From: Coriobacteriia bacterium
Lineage (GTDB): Bacteria; Actinomycetota; Coriobacteriia; WRKU01; WQUG01
Length of the DNA stretch: 5,091 bases
Assembly: GCA_009779395.1 (NCBI GenBank)
Contig: WREJ01000094.1
Span: 1 to 5,091 of the forward strand
Direction of reading: 5' to 3'
Below the pieces are notes generated by a model. That model did no database searches. It was not told the DNA's origin and worked only from the letters and a program-made list of their open reading frames with translations. How positions within the stretch are numbered: position 1 is the first letter of the stretch; each line of letters starts with the position of its first letter. The position numbers and the translations under genes are program-made. This document shows, in pieces, positions 1 to 5,013 of the stretch.

Positions 1-668
1 AGGTCGGCGACCGTTTGGCAGCAGTCTTGTTAGAACCCATTCAGGGCGAGGCCGGCGTCAACATTCCGCCCGTCGACTATCTGCAGGCAGCACGCCGCCT
101 GACGACAGAAGCAAATGCTCTGCTCATCTTTGACGAGATTCAGTCGGGTCTGGGGCGCACCGGACACACCTTTGCCTGGCAGCATTTTGACGTGAAGCCT
201 GACCTGATGACCCTTGGGAAAGCCTTGGGTGGCGGAGTATATCCTGTATCTGCCGCCGTTGGCAGCGCGGAAGTCTTGGGCCTGATGACTGCGGGAACGC
301 ACGGCTCGACCTTTGGTGGTAATCCCATTGCTTGTGCTTTGGGTATGGCAGTCTGCGACATTTTGCAGACCGGCGAATACCAAGAGCGCGCGCGTGTCTT
401 AGGCGAGCACTTCCAATCACGTCTGGACGGCTTTGTGCAGCAGGGATTGCTGCTGGCAAAACGTGGTCTGGGAATGTGGGCAGGCATTGACATCGATCCG
501 GCTCGTGCAACGGGGCGCGCTGTCTGCGAATTGCTGATGGACAAAGGGGTGCTGGCAAAAGATACGCACGGCTCGACGGTTCGTTTTGCTCCGCCGCTTT
601 CGACAAGCAAGGAAGATTTGGACTGGATGTTGGATCAGCTAGAAGCAGTGCTAAGGGAAATTGCGTAG
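1..668 (+). CDS. rocD: Ornithine--oxo-acid aminotransferase, C-terminal part (5' end outside window)
   Basis: This gene encodes a class III, PLP-dependent aminotransferase that moves the delta-amino group of ornithine to 2-oxoglutarate, giving glutamate semialdehyde and glutamate in the cytosol. The frame is open from base 3 and reads VGDRLAAVLLEPIQGEAGV, so the TTG at 15 is internal and the true start lies upstream. Numbering that TTG as residue 1, the DEIQSGLGRTG motif is at 40-50 (the Asp contacts the PLP ring nitrogen). The Schiff-base lysine is K69 in LGKALGGG, and HGSTFGGNP follows at about 96-104. The late stretch AKDTHGSTVRFAPPL resembles the ornithine aminotransferase signature (K-x-T-H-x-x-x-I/V-R-F-A-P-P-L) more than ArgD (acetylornithine aminotransferase), which is the main alternative. 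The C-terminus is complete, ending LREIA. The gene converges on the selenocysteine tRNA, and its stop codon lies inside a long palindrome. The sequence does not show whether it serves arginine/ornithine breakdown or proline synthesis. Confidence 0.9.
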   Translation, partial: VGDRLAAVLLEPIQGEAGVNIPPVDYLQAARRLTTEANALLIFDEIQSGLGRTGHTFAWQHFDVKPDLMTLGKALGGGVYPVSAAVGSAEVLGLMTAGTHGSTFGGNPIACALGMAVCDILQTGEYQERARVLGEHFQSRLDGFVQQGLLLAKRGLGMWAGIDIDPARATGRAVCELLMDKGVLAKDTHGSTVRFAPPLSTSKEDLDWMLDQLEAVLREIA

Positions 669-787
669 CGCACACCAGACGTCCAATCTCGGTGTCGTTT
701 GAAAAATCAAAAATACACGAGTAGCTTAGTACGCTTAGCATTTTTGATTTTTCAAGCCTCCTTGACCTTGAACGTCTGGAGCACGCT
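667..787. repeat. Long imperfect palindrome (48-nt arms, 25-nt centre) between convergent genes
   Basis: Arms 667-714 and 740-787 pair without gaps. The inner 16 bp (699-714 with 740-755) are perfect and very A/T-rich. The outer 16 (667-682 with 772-787) match at 13 of 16, with 8 consecutive pairs CCAGACGT/ACGTCTGG. The middle 16 keep about 7 Watson-Crick and 3 G-U pairs. The centre (715-739) holds two copies of GCTTAG. The element includes the last two bases of the rocD stop codon and ends about 14 bp before the 3' end of selC. A run of seven T at 791-797 follows it on the plus strand, so it may act as a terminator for rocD or for both convergent genes. The gapless pairing over 48 nt and the gradient of decay also suit a small palindromic mobile element or remnant. 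The inverted repeat is directly visible; its function is inferred. Confidence 0.8.
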
Positions 788-790
788 ATG

Positions 791-797
791 TTTTTTT
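791..797 (+). terminator. T7 run after palindrome; possible rocD transcription end
   Basis: Seven T follow the outer arm of the 667-787 palindrome by three bases on the plus strand. A stem followed closely by a U-run is the layout of an intrinsic terminator, and it falls before the antisense of selC, where rocD transcription would need to end. The stem is unusually long and has a weak middle, so the call is tentative. Confidence 0.35.
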
Positions 798-801
798 GAT
801 A

Positions 802-898
802 TGGCGGAGTTGCGTGGGAATCGAACCCACCCGAGAGGCTCTTCACCCCTCACGACGGTTTTGAAGACCGTGCTGTTCACCAGAACAGACCCAACTCC
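802..898 (-). tRNA. selC: tRNA-Sec (selenocysteine), anticodon TCA, CCA encoded
   Basis: On the minus strand a 97-nt tRNA (94 nt plus genomic CCA at 804-802) shows the selenocysteine tRNA architecture. The acceptor begins GGAGTTGG (898-891) and pairs with GCAACTCC (813-806). The D-arm has a 6-bp stem CTGTTC/GAACAG with the short loop TGGT (888-873). The anticodon stem is ACGGT/ACCGT with loop CTTCAAA (871-855), so the anticodon is TCA (864-862) and reads UGA. A long variable arm of 24 nt (854-831) forms its own stem (6 of 7 pairs). The T-arm is GTGGG-TTCGATT-CCCAC (830-814), followed by discriminator G (805). The 6-bp D-stem, 4-nt D-loop, 8-position acceptor and large variable arm separate it from suppressor or Trp tRNAs. 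It is charged with serine, converted by SelA and delivered by SelB at SECIS-marked UGA codons; those genes are not in the window. The eighth acceptor position is G opposite G, which is unusual. Confidence 0.95.
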
Positions 899-970
899 AA
901 CGCAGTGAGCGTATCACAAGTTTAGTGTTTGGTTATTGTAGCAGCTTTCTGCAAGACAGAGCACCCTAGA

Positions 971-979
971 TGCTATTAT
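971..979 (+). promoter_or_regulatory. Candidate extended -10 promoter for the nifU-like/aro operon
   Basis: TGC-TATTAT fits an extended -10 (TGnTATAAT, five of six in the hexamer), placing a transcript start near 985-987 and a leader of about 37 nt before the first gene. No good -35 lies 16-18 nt upstream, which is tolerated with an extended -10. It is the best candidate in the gap between selC (divergent, minus strand) and the operon. Confidence 0.4.
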
Positions 980-1003
980 AAAATAGCTGTTCTTACTTCG
1001 CGT

Positions 1004-1010
1004 GGAGAGG
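1004..1010 (+). promoter_or_regulatory. Ribosome binding site of the NifU-like gene
   Basis: GGAGAGG is a strong Shine-Dalgarno sequence. It lies 12 nt before ATG 1023, slightly long but the only good site. It rules out the upstream GTG at 1002 as a start, since that codon lies within the site itself. Confidence 0.6.
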
Positions 1011-1022
1011 ATTTATATCATT

Positions 1023-1256
1023 ATGTCGATCGATAGAACATTGGTAGAAGAAGCTCTTGCTGTGGTTCGTCCGCGTCTGCAGGCAGACGGTGGCGGCATC
1101 GAATTGAAAGAAATCCAAGATGACGGCACCGTTTTGGTAGAACTGCAAGGTGCCTGTCGTGGTTGTCCGATGGCGGGGCTGACCATGGCTTCGCAGGTAG
1201 AGTGCGTCCTAAAAGATCGCGTTCCTGGGATTACCAAGGTCATCAACGTAGCCTAA
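1023..1256 (+). CDS. NifU-like C-terminal domain Fe-S scaffold/carrier protein
   Basis: This is a 77-residue stand-alone Nfu/NifU C-terminal domain, a small cytosolic protein that carries or assembles an iron-sulfur cluster through a Cys-x-x-Cys pair shared between two subunits. The whole domain is present: the N-terminal helix with RPRLQADGGGIEL (about 16-28), the strand DGTVLVELQGAC, then CRGC (C45, C48) followed by PM and a C-terminal helix ending RVPGITKVINV. C61 is an extra cysteine. I chose ATG 1023 because MSIDRTLVEEALAVVRPRL matches the usual family start and a GGAGAGG site lies upstream; GTG 1002 would add seven residues. It opens an operon, with the DAHP synthase start only 18 bp after its stop. 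The family is certain. The client protein is unknown, and whether the aro neighbourhood has functional meaning is open. Confidence 0.93.
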   Translation: MSIDRTLVEEALAVVRPRLQADGGGIELKEIQDDGTVLVELQGACRGCPMAGLTMASQVECVLKDRVPGITKVINVA

Positions 1257-1263
1257 GTCATAC

Positions 1264-1268
1264 AGGAG
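1264..1268 (+). promoter_or_regulatory. Ribosome binding site of the DAHP synthase gene
   Basis: AGGAG lies six bases before GTG 1275 and decides that start. An in-phase ATG is not available nearby. The start codon itself sits inside a short palindrome described separately. Confidence 0.7.
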
Positions 1269-1272
1269 TTCA

Positions 1273-1287
1273 GTGTGTCAGACACAC
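1273..1287 (+). repeat. 15-bp perfect hyphenated palindrome over the DAHP synthase start codon
   Basis: GTGTGTC-A-GACACAC is a perfect 7-bp inverted repeat around one central base. It covers the GTG start (1275-1277). In RNA it could form a 5-bp hairpin (GTGTG/CACAC with a 5-nt loop) right after the Shine-Dalgarno site, which could damp initiation. As DNA it could be a protein site. Chance occurrence is possible. Confidence 0.5.
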
Positions 1288-2093
1288 AAAGACAAGAGTA
1301 CAAAGTAAGCCGCGCACAGCACCCGGCTGACACCTGTGTCACGGTGGGTGCTGCGACAGTTGGTGGTGGCAACTTTCTGTTGATTGCTGGTCCCTGCTCG
1401 GTCGAGTCGGCGGAACAAATTGCAACGACTGCCACTGCGGTCAAAGCAGCAGGCGCACAGGTTCTACGTGGTGGCGCGTTTAAGCCGCGTACCTCTCCCT
1501 ATGATTTTCAAGGTCTAGCAGAGGAGGGCATCCAGTTACTGCTGCAGGCAGGACGTGCTGCGAAACTGCCTGTTGTGACTGAAATCGTTGACGCGCAGCA
1601 GATACCCGCCTTTGCAGAGGTCGACATTATTCAGGTGGGTGCGCGTAACATGCAAAACTTTAGCTTGCTGCGTCAGTTGGCGACACTAAACAAGCCTGTT
1701 TTACTAAAACGTGGTTTTGGCAACACTCTTGACGAGCTGCTGTCGAGCGCAGAATACCTACTGAGCGGCGGCAATGACCAGGTCATTTTGTGCGAACGTG
1801 GCGTGCGCAGTTTTGACCCTGCGCTGCGTTGCGCGCTAGATGTCGCGGCGATTGCGCGTCTGAAAGAACTGACGCATCTGCCGGTCATTGTTGACCCCAG
1901 TCATGCCACTGCTGCGGCGCACTTGCTGCGTCCTGTGGCACTGGCTGCCGTTGCTGCAGGGGCAGACGGACTAATGATAGAGGTTCACCCTGACCCCGCA
2001 AGCGCGCTCTGTGACGGGCAGCAGTCGATTACCCCTGCAGCTTTTGCGGCATTAGCACAGGACGTTGCTGCTTTGCGTGCTGCCCTGCGCTAG
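1275..2093 (+). CDS. aroF: 3-deoxy-7-phosphoheptulonate (DAHP) synthase, type I beta, catalytic domain only
   Basis: This enzyme condenses phosphoenolpyruvate and erythrose 4-phosphate to DAHP, the first step of the shikimate pathway, in the cytosol with a divalent metal. The protein has 272 residues. Visible motifs of the TIM-barrel enzyme are GPCSVES (39-45, metal-ligand C41), KPRTSPYDFQG (70-80), GARNMQNF (122-129), KRG (145-147), CERG (173-176), DPSH (207-210, H210) and IEVHPDP (235-241, E236 and D240 as metal ligands). Only about 33 residues precede the barrel. The N-terminal ferredoxin-like regulatory domain of the Thermotoga-type enzyme and the fused chorismate mutase of Bacillus-type enzymes are both absent. 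This suggests no built-in feedback domain, or control through the separate chorismate mutase encoded four genes down. The start is GTG 1275, with AGGAG six bases upstream. The EPSP synthase gene begins 2-5 bp after its stop. The symbol follows the common Gram-positive naming; some annotations use aroG or aroA for this family. Confidence 0.95.
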   Translation: MSDTQRQEYKVSRAQHPADTCVTVGAATVGGGNFLLIAGPCSVESAEQIATTATAVKAAGAQVLRGGAFKPRTSPYDFQGLAEEGIQLLLQAGRAAKLPVVTEIVDAQQIPAFAEVDIIQVGARNMQNFSLLRQLATLNKPVLLKRGFGNTLDELLSSAEYLLSGGNDQVILCERGVRSFDPALRCALDVAAIARLKELTHLPVIVDPSHATAAAHLLRPVALAAVAAGADGLMIEVHPDPASALCDGQQSITPAAFAALAQDVAALRAALR

Positions 2094-2095
2094 CT

Positions 2096-3367
2096 GTGAT
2101 GAAATCTGCAGACATCATCGTTTTGCCGGGCACACTTTCTGGGCACGTCGCGGCAATCCCCTCGAAATCTCACGCTCAGCGAATCTTGATTGCTGCAGCA
2201 TTGGCTGACCAGCCAACGCAGGTCAAGCTCTCCCGCTCGACTACTCTCTCTGATGACCTGAACACTACTCTGCAGACACTGCGCTTTTTGGGTGCTACAA
2301 CACAGGCGGAGTCTGACCATATCACCGTCACGCCCAGCAGTACCCTTGGCGACAGGTCTTCGAGCATCACCGTTGATTGCGGACAAAGTGCCGCAACGGC
2401 GCGTCTGCTGCTGCCGATTCTTGCAGCAGTGCATGTGCGTGGCACTCTGACTGGCAGTGGCAGTCTGCTGAACCGTCCCTTTGCGCCGCTGTGTGCGGCA
2501 CTGGCAGCTGGCGCGCTAAGCTGTGACCGCCACACGCTGCCCATCACGTGGCAGGCGCACACAAACGACCGCCTGCAAGCGGCAGATTTCCAGCTGCCAG
2601 GCGACGAAAGCTCGCAGTACTTGTCGGGTCTGCTGTTTGCCCTGCCTCTGCTTGCTGCAGACAGCACAATCCAGCTGACGACGCCGCTGCAATCAGCGGG
2701 CTATGTTGATCTGACCCTTGCGGTCTTGCGCCAGTTTGGCATTACTGTTCAGTGCACAGACGACCAAGCGGCGGAGTCTGTCCATTACCGCATCGCTGGC
2801 GGACAGCGCTACACCTCACCAGGCAGCATCTCTGTCGAGGGGGACTGGTCAAACTCTGCCAACTGGCTTGCAGCGGGCCTTACGGTGACGGGACTAAACC
2901 CTCACTCGCTGCAGCGCGATCGCAGCTTTTCTGCGATAAAAGACCAGCCAGAGATCGATGCGACTGATATTCCCGACCTGGTGCCCATCTTGGCTGTCTG
3001 TGCTGCTTTGCGCCGCGGTCAGACACGGATTTACGGCATCAAACGGCTGCGCCTGAAAGAGAGCGACCGCATTAAAACAACGCATGCGCTGCTGCAGGCT
3101 TTGGGCTGCGAAGTGTATGCCAGCGACAATCAGCTGCTGATTTGTGGCAGCGGAACAATCACCGGCGGAACGGTTGACGCTGCCGGCGACCACCGGATTG
3201 TGATGGCGGCTGCCATTGCGGGCAGCTATGCGAGCACTGCTGTTAAAATTGTGGGTGCAGATGCGGTCACAAAGACCTACCCCGATTTTTTCACCGACTA
3301 CTGCCATCTGGGTGGTCAGCTGGGTGGTCGCTTGGGTGACCAAGCAGCGGGTCAAGTGATGGGCTAA
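2096..3367 (+). CDS. aroA: 3-phosphoshikimate 1-carboxyvinyltransferase (EPSP synthase)
   Basis: This enzyme transfers the enolpyruvyl group of PEP to shikimate 3-phosphate, the sixth step of the shikimate pathway and the target of glyphosate. The protein has 423 residues from GTG 2096, or 422 from the adjacent ATG 2099. No Shine-Dalgarno site is visible, so it is probably translated by coupling from the DAHP synthase stop at 2091-2093. Active-site features are PSKSHAQR (22-29; K24, S25, R29), GQSAATAR (96-103), GDESSQYLSG (169-178), EGDWSNSANWLAAG (248-261), IPDLVP (292-297; catalytic D294), RLKESDR (319-325; E322), GDHR (364-367) and TKTYPDFF (392-399). In the GQSAATAR loop A99 stands where glyphosate-sensitive enzymes have Gly (E. 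coli G96), and L104 stands where E. coli has P101. A Gly-rich tail of about 18 residues after LGG comes from a 12-bp tandem repeat. Confidence 0.96.
   Translation: MMKSADIIVLPGTLSGHVAAIPSKSHAQRILIAAALADQPTQVKLSRSTTLSDDLNTTLQTLRFLGATTQAESDHITVTPSSTLGDRSSSITVDCGQSAATARLLLPILAAVHVRGTLTGSGSLLNRPFAPLCAALAAGALSCDRHTLPITWQAHTNDRLQAADFQLPGDESSQYLSGLLFALPLLAADSTIQLTTPLQSAGYVDLTLAVLRQFGITVQCTDDQAAESVHYRIAGGQRYTSPGSISVEGDWSNSANWLAAGLTVTGLNPHSLQRDRSFSAIKDQPEIDATDIPDLVPILAVCAALRRGQTRIYGIKRLRLKESDRIKTTHALLQALGCEVYASDNQLLICGSGTITGGTVDAAGDHRIVMAAAIAGSYASTAVKIVGADAVTKTYPDFFTDYCHLGGQLGGRLGDQAAGQVMG
3308..3343 (+). repeat. 12-bp tandem repeat in the 3' end of aroA
   Basis: Units 3308-3319 and 3320-3331 share CTGGGTGGTC and differ only in the last two bases. 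A third, diverged unit (TTGGGTGACCAA) follows at 3332-3343. In frame they encode LGGQ-LGGR-LGDQ, so the EPSP synthase C-terminus has been lengthened beyond the LGG where the conserved fold normally finishes. Replication slippage is the likely origin. Confidence 0.75.
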
Positions 3368-3380
3368 ACGAAAGACTGTT

Positions 3381-3387
3381 GAGGAGG
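3381..3387 (+). promoter_or_regulatory. Ribosome binding site of aroC
   Basis: GAGGAGG, six bases before ATG 3394, is the strongest Shine-Dalgarno site in the window. It fixes the aroC start and excludes the in-frame TTG at 3379, which lies upstream of the site. Confidence 0.85.
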
Positions 3388-3393
3388 ACGTCC

Positions 3394-4524
3394 ATGTCAT
3401 CGAGTTTTGGACAGAACATACAAGTGCACATCTTTGGACAGTCTCACTCGCCTATGCTTGGCGTTAGTATCGACGGACTACCTGCTGGCTACGAGCTTGA
3501 CTTGCAGCACATACAAAGCTTTCTTGACCGGCGACGGGGCGGAAAAGACGCGCATTCGACCACCCGAGCAGAGCCTGACCAGTTTCGTATTGTCTCTGGC
3601 CTTATCGACGGTGCGACCTGCGGCGCACCCCTGTGTGCACTGTTTGAAAACATCGATACCTGCAGCGCAGACTATCAGCAGGTGGCGACTATTCCGCGTC
3701 CCTCGCACGTAGACTACTACGTCGACGAGAAATACTTTGGTGCACAGGACATTCGTGGCGGCGGGCACTTTTCGGGACGCATGACCCTGCCGCTGTGTTT
3801 TGCTGGGGCAGTGTGTTTGCAGCTGCTTAATCGCTGGGACATACATATTGGTGCCCACATTGAACAGATTCACACGGTACTTGACCAGCCCTACGACCCG
3901 CTTGCCGTGACCCTTGACGACCTGCAGCACGGTGGCAGCTTTCCTGTCAACGACCCTGCTGTCGAGACGACCATGAAACAAGTCATAGCAGACGCCGCTG
4001 CCGAAGGTGACTCTGTGGGGGGCGTGATTGAATGCGCCGTCATAGGCCTGCCCATCGGTGTGGGAAGTCCGCTGTTTGCCGGCATCGAAAATCGTCTGTC
4101 GACTGCCATTTTTGCCGTACCCGCCGTGCGTGGCATCGAATTTGGTGCAGGATTTGCGGCTGCAGGAATGCTGGGCAGCGAACACAACGACGCCTTTTGC
4201 CTAAAAGAAGATGCAGACACAACACGGCATAATGATCTTCATGTGAATGATCTTCATGTGGGAGAGCTTGACCACAAATCAAACAACGCTGGTGGTGTTG
4301 TAGGTGGTCTGTCAACGGGAATGCCCCTTATTTTTCGCGTTGCCATAAAGCCGACATCGTCCATCGCCAAAGAACAAGACTCCGTTGACCTGGACAGTAT
4401 GCAGCCAGTAAAACTAAGCATTCAGGGTAGACACGACCCCTGCATTGTCCCGCGTGCTGTCCCCTGCATCGAGGCTGCAGCAGCGATAACCCTCGCCGAT
4501 ATGGTGGTGAACAGCCATGCCTAG
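3394..4524 (+). CDS. aroC: Chorismate synthase
   Basis: This enzyme removes phosphate from EPSP to form chorismate, the last common step to aromatic amino acids, using reduced FMN without net redox. The protein has 376 residues, in the normal range for the shorter family form. Motifs are FGQSHSPMLGVSIDGLPAG (14-32, catalytic H18), RRRGGKDAHSTTRAEPD (46-62), RPSHVDYY (102-109, second catalytic H105), RGGGHFSGR (121-129), GLPIGVGSPLF (218-228), SNNAGGVVGGLSTGMPL (296-312), RVAIKPTSSI (315-324) and GRHDPCIVPRAVP (345-357). In the first motif Q16 replaces the nearly universal Glu of GESH. The loop at about 266-295, before the SNNAGG motif, is expanded and contains a duplicated NDLHV pentapeptide from a 15-bp tandem repeat. 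The catalytic residues are intact and the frame is open, so it is probably active. The stop overlaps the chorismate mutase start by 8 bp, consistent with coupled translation. Confidence 0.97.
   Translation: MSSSFGQNIQVHIFGQSHSPMLGVSIDGLPAGYELDLQHIQSFLDRRRGGKDAHSTTRAEPDQFRIVSGLIDGATCGAPLCALFENIDTCSADYQQVATIPRPSHVDYYVDEKYFGAQDIRGGGHFSGRMTLPLCFAGAVCLQLLNRWDIHIGAHIEQIHTVLDQPYDPLAVTLDDLQHGGSFPVNDPAVETTMKQVIADAAAEGDSVGGVIECAVIGLPIGVGSPLFAGIENRLSTAIFAVPAVRGIEFGAGFAAAGMLGSEHNDAFCLKEDADTTRHNDLHVNDLHVGELDHKSNNAGGVVGGLSTGMPLIFRVAIKPTSSIAKEQDSVDLDSMQPVKLSIQGRHDPCIVPRAVPCIEAAAAITLADMVVNSHA
4231..4260 (+). repeat. Perfect 15-bp tandem duplication within aroC
   Basis: AATGATCTTCATGTG occurs twice, back to back (4231-4245 and 4246-4260), without a mismatch. 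It keeps frame and encodes NDLHV-NDLHV in a surface loop between the GSEHNDAF and SNNAGG motifs of chorismate synthase. Perfect identity, including third codon positions, suggests a recent slippage event. Confidence 0.9.
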
Positions 4525-4804
4525 TGCTACTGATGGACTGACTCCCGCGTTAAAAAAGCAATTGGACGACATACGGGGGAGCATTGACCAGCTGGACGAC
4601 CAAATCCGCGAGTTGTTTCTCGCGCGCCTGCAGCTGGTTCAAGACATCGCCGATTTCAAGCGGCAAAATGACCTGCAAATCCTTCAGGCTCAGCGTGAAC
4701 GTGAAATCCTCGCACGCCTGACAGCAGACCTGACATTTGAGCAAGCAGCCCAGGTGACGGCTTTGTATTGTGAGATTTTTGACATATCGCGCACTGCACA
4801 GTAG
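4517..4804 (+). CDS. aroQ: Chorismate mutase, AroQ class, monofunctional
   Basis: This protein of 95 residues rearranges chorismate to prephenate, the branch step to phenylalanine and tyrosine. It is an all-helical AroQ-type domain. Aligned by eye to the E. coli P-protein mutase, the active-site residues match: R20 (E. coli R11), R37 (R28), K48 (K39), R60 (R51), E61 (E52), S91 (S84) and Q95 (Q88, the last residue). The exception is E. coli D48, which is Q57 here. No prephenate dehydratase or dehydrogenase domain follows: the stop at 4802-4804 is followed by non-coding sequence. ATG 4517 overlaps the aroC stop (ATGCCTAG), with a weak GGTGGTGA site at 4503-4510. It is the last gene of the operon. 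Because the DAHP synthase of the same operon lacks a regulatory domain, a complex between the two, as known for other type I beta and type II enzymes, is conceivable but not shown. Chorismate-binding AroQ relatives such as isochorismate-pyruvate lyase are a less likely alternative. Confidence 0.92.
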   Translation: MPSATDGLTPALKKQLDDIRGSIDQLDDQIRELFLARLQLVQDIADFKRQNDLQILQAQREREILARLTADLTFEQAAQVTALYCEIFDISRTAQ

Positions 4805-4918
4805 CACGAATCTCACCCACCTGGAGCACTCTAGCAGTTGTTGGTGACAGTGGCAAAGATGGCATTTTAGTCACAAATCAACAAAAACATGAGCATTTCA
4901 AGAATAACTTGACCTAGC

Positions 4919-4927
4919 TGTTACAAT
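4919..4927 (+). promoter_or_regulatory. Candidate extended -10 promoter upstream of the poly-G gene
   Basis: TGT-TACAAT fits an extended -10 element. The nearby TTGACC (4909-4914) is only 7 nt upstream of the hexamer and cannot serve as its -35. A start near 4934 would put the GC-rich hairpin at the very 5' end of the message, with about 80 nt of leader before ATG 5014. Alternatively this is chance and the hairpin simply ends the aro operon. Confidence 0.3.
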
Positions 4928-4934
4928 ATTTCCT

Positions 4935-4954
4935 GCACCGAAGACGGTGCTTTT
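4935..4954 (+). terminator. Rho-independent terminator downstream of the aro operon
   Basis: GCACCG-AAGA-CGGTGC forms a perfect 6-bp GC-rich stem with a 4-nt loop, followed directly by TTTT and then ATAC. It lies about 130 bp after the chorismate mutase stop and before the next gene, on the strand expected to end the operon. The T-run is short. If the promoter at 4919 is real, the hairpin could instead be a leader element of the following gene. Confidence 0.7.
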
Positions 4955-4968
4955 ATACATGAAATGAT

Positions 4969-4986
4969 TGTCATATGCAGATGACA
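4969..4986. promoter_or_regulatory. Small dyad upstream of the poly-G gene, possible operator
   Basis: TGTCAT-ATGCAG-ATGACA is a 6-bp inverted repeat with a 6-nt spacer, ending 27 bp before ATG 5014. TTGTCA at 4968-4973 also resembles a -35 box, but the best downstream hexamer (TACAAA, 4993-4998) has 19-nt spacing. Regulator binding is a guess from symmetry and position. Confidence 0.3.
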
Positions 4987-5013
4987 CGATGATACAAAGA
5001 AGCGAGGATGACC

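Noticed and set aside
124..846. 240-residue open frame on the minus strand across rocD and the palindrome
   Set aside because: It overlaps clear rocD coding sequence and the selC gene, and its product is rich in Arg, Ser and Pro with no family features. It is a shadow frame.
699..908. 69-residue open frame on the plus strand
   Set aside because: It consists of one arm of the palindrome plus the antisense of tRNA-Sec. There is no ribosome site or recognisable protein.
1002..1022. GTG 1002 as the start of the NifU-like gene
   Set aside because: It lies within the likely Shine-Dalgarno sequence and would add a non-conserved MERIYII extension.
669..1022. Integration site (att) or mobile island at selC
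   Set aside because: selC is a known integration target in other bacteria, but no integrase, no direct repeat of the tRNA 3' end and no phage genes are visible here.
3478..4185. 235-residue open frame on the minus strand within aroC
   Set aside because: It is fully antisense to a strongly conserved chorismate synthase and has no recognisable motifs.
4841..4877. Inverted repeat TTGGTGAC/GTCACAAA after the mutase gene
   Set aside because: It has seven of eight pairs with a 21-nt loop and no T-run. It is too weak to call as a terminator beside the better hairpin at 4935.
4783..4917. Open stretch after the chorismate mutase, which could be a frameshifted fused domain
   Set aside because: It has no start codon near its beginning, the translation resembles neither prephenate dehydratase nor dehydrogenase, and the mutase already ends with its conserved Ser/Gln pair.
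4909..4927. TTGACC and TACAAT as a -35/-10 pair
   Set aside because: The spacing is only 7 nt, far below the 16-18 needed, so only the extended -10 reading was kept.
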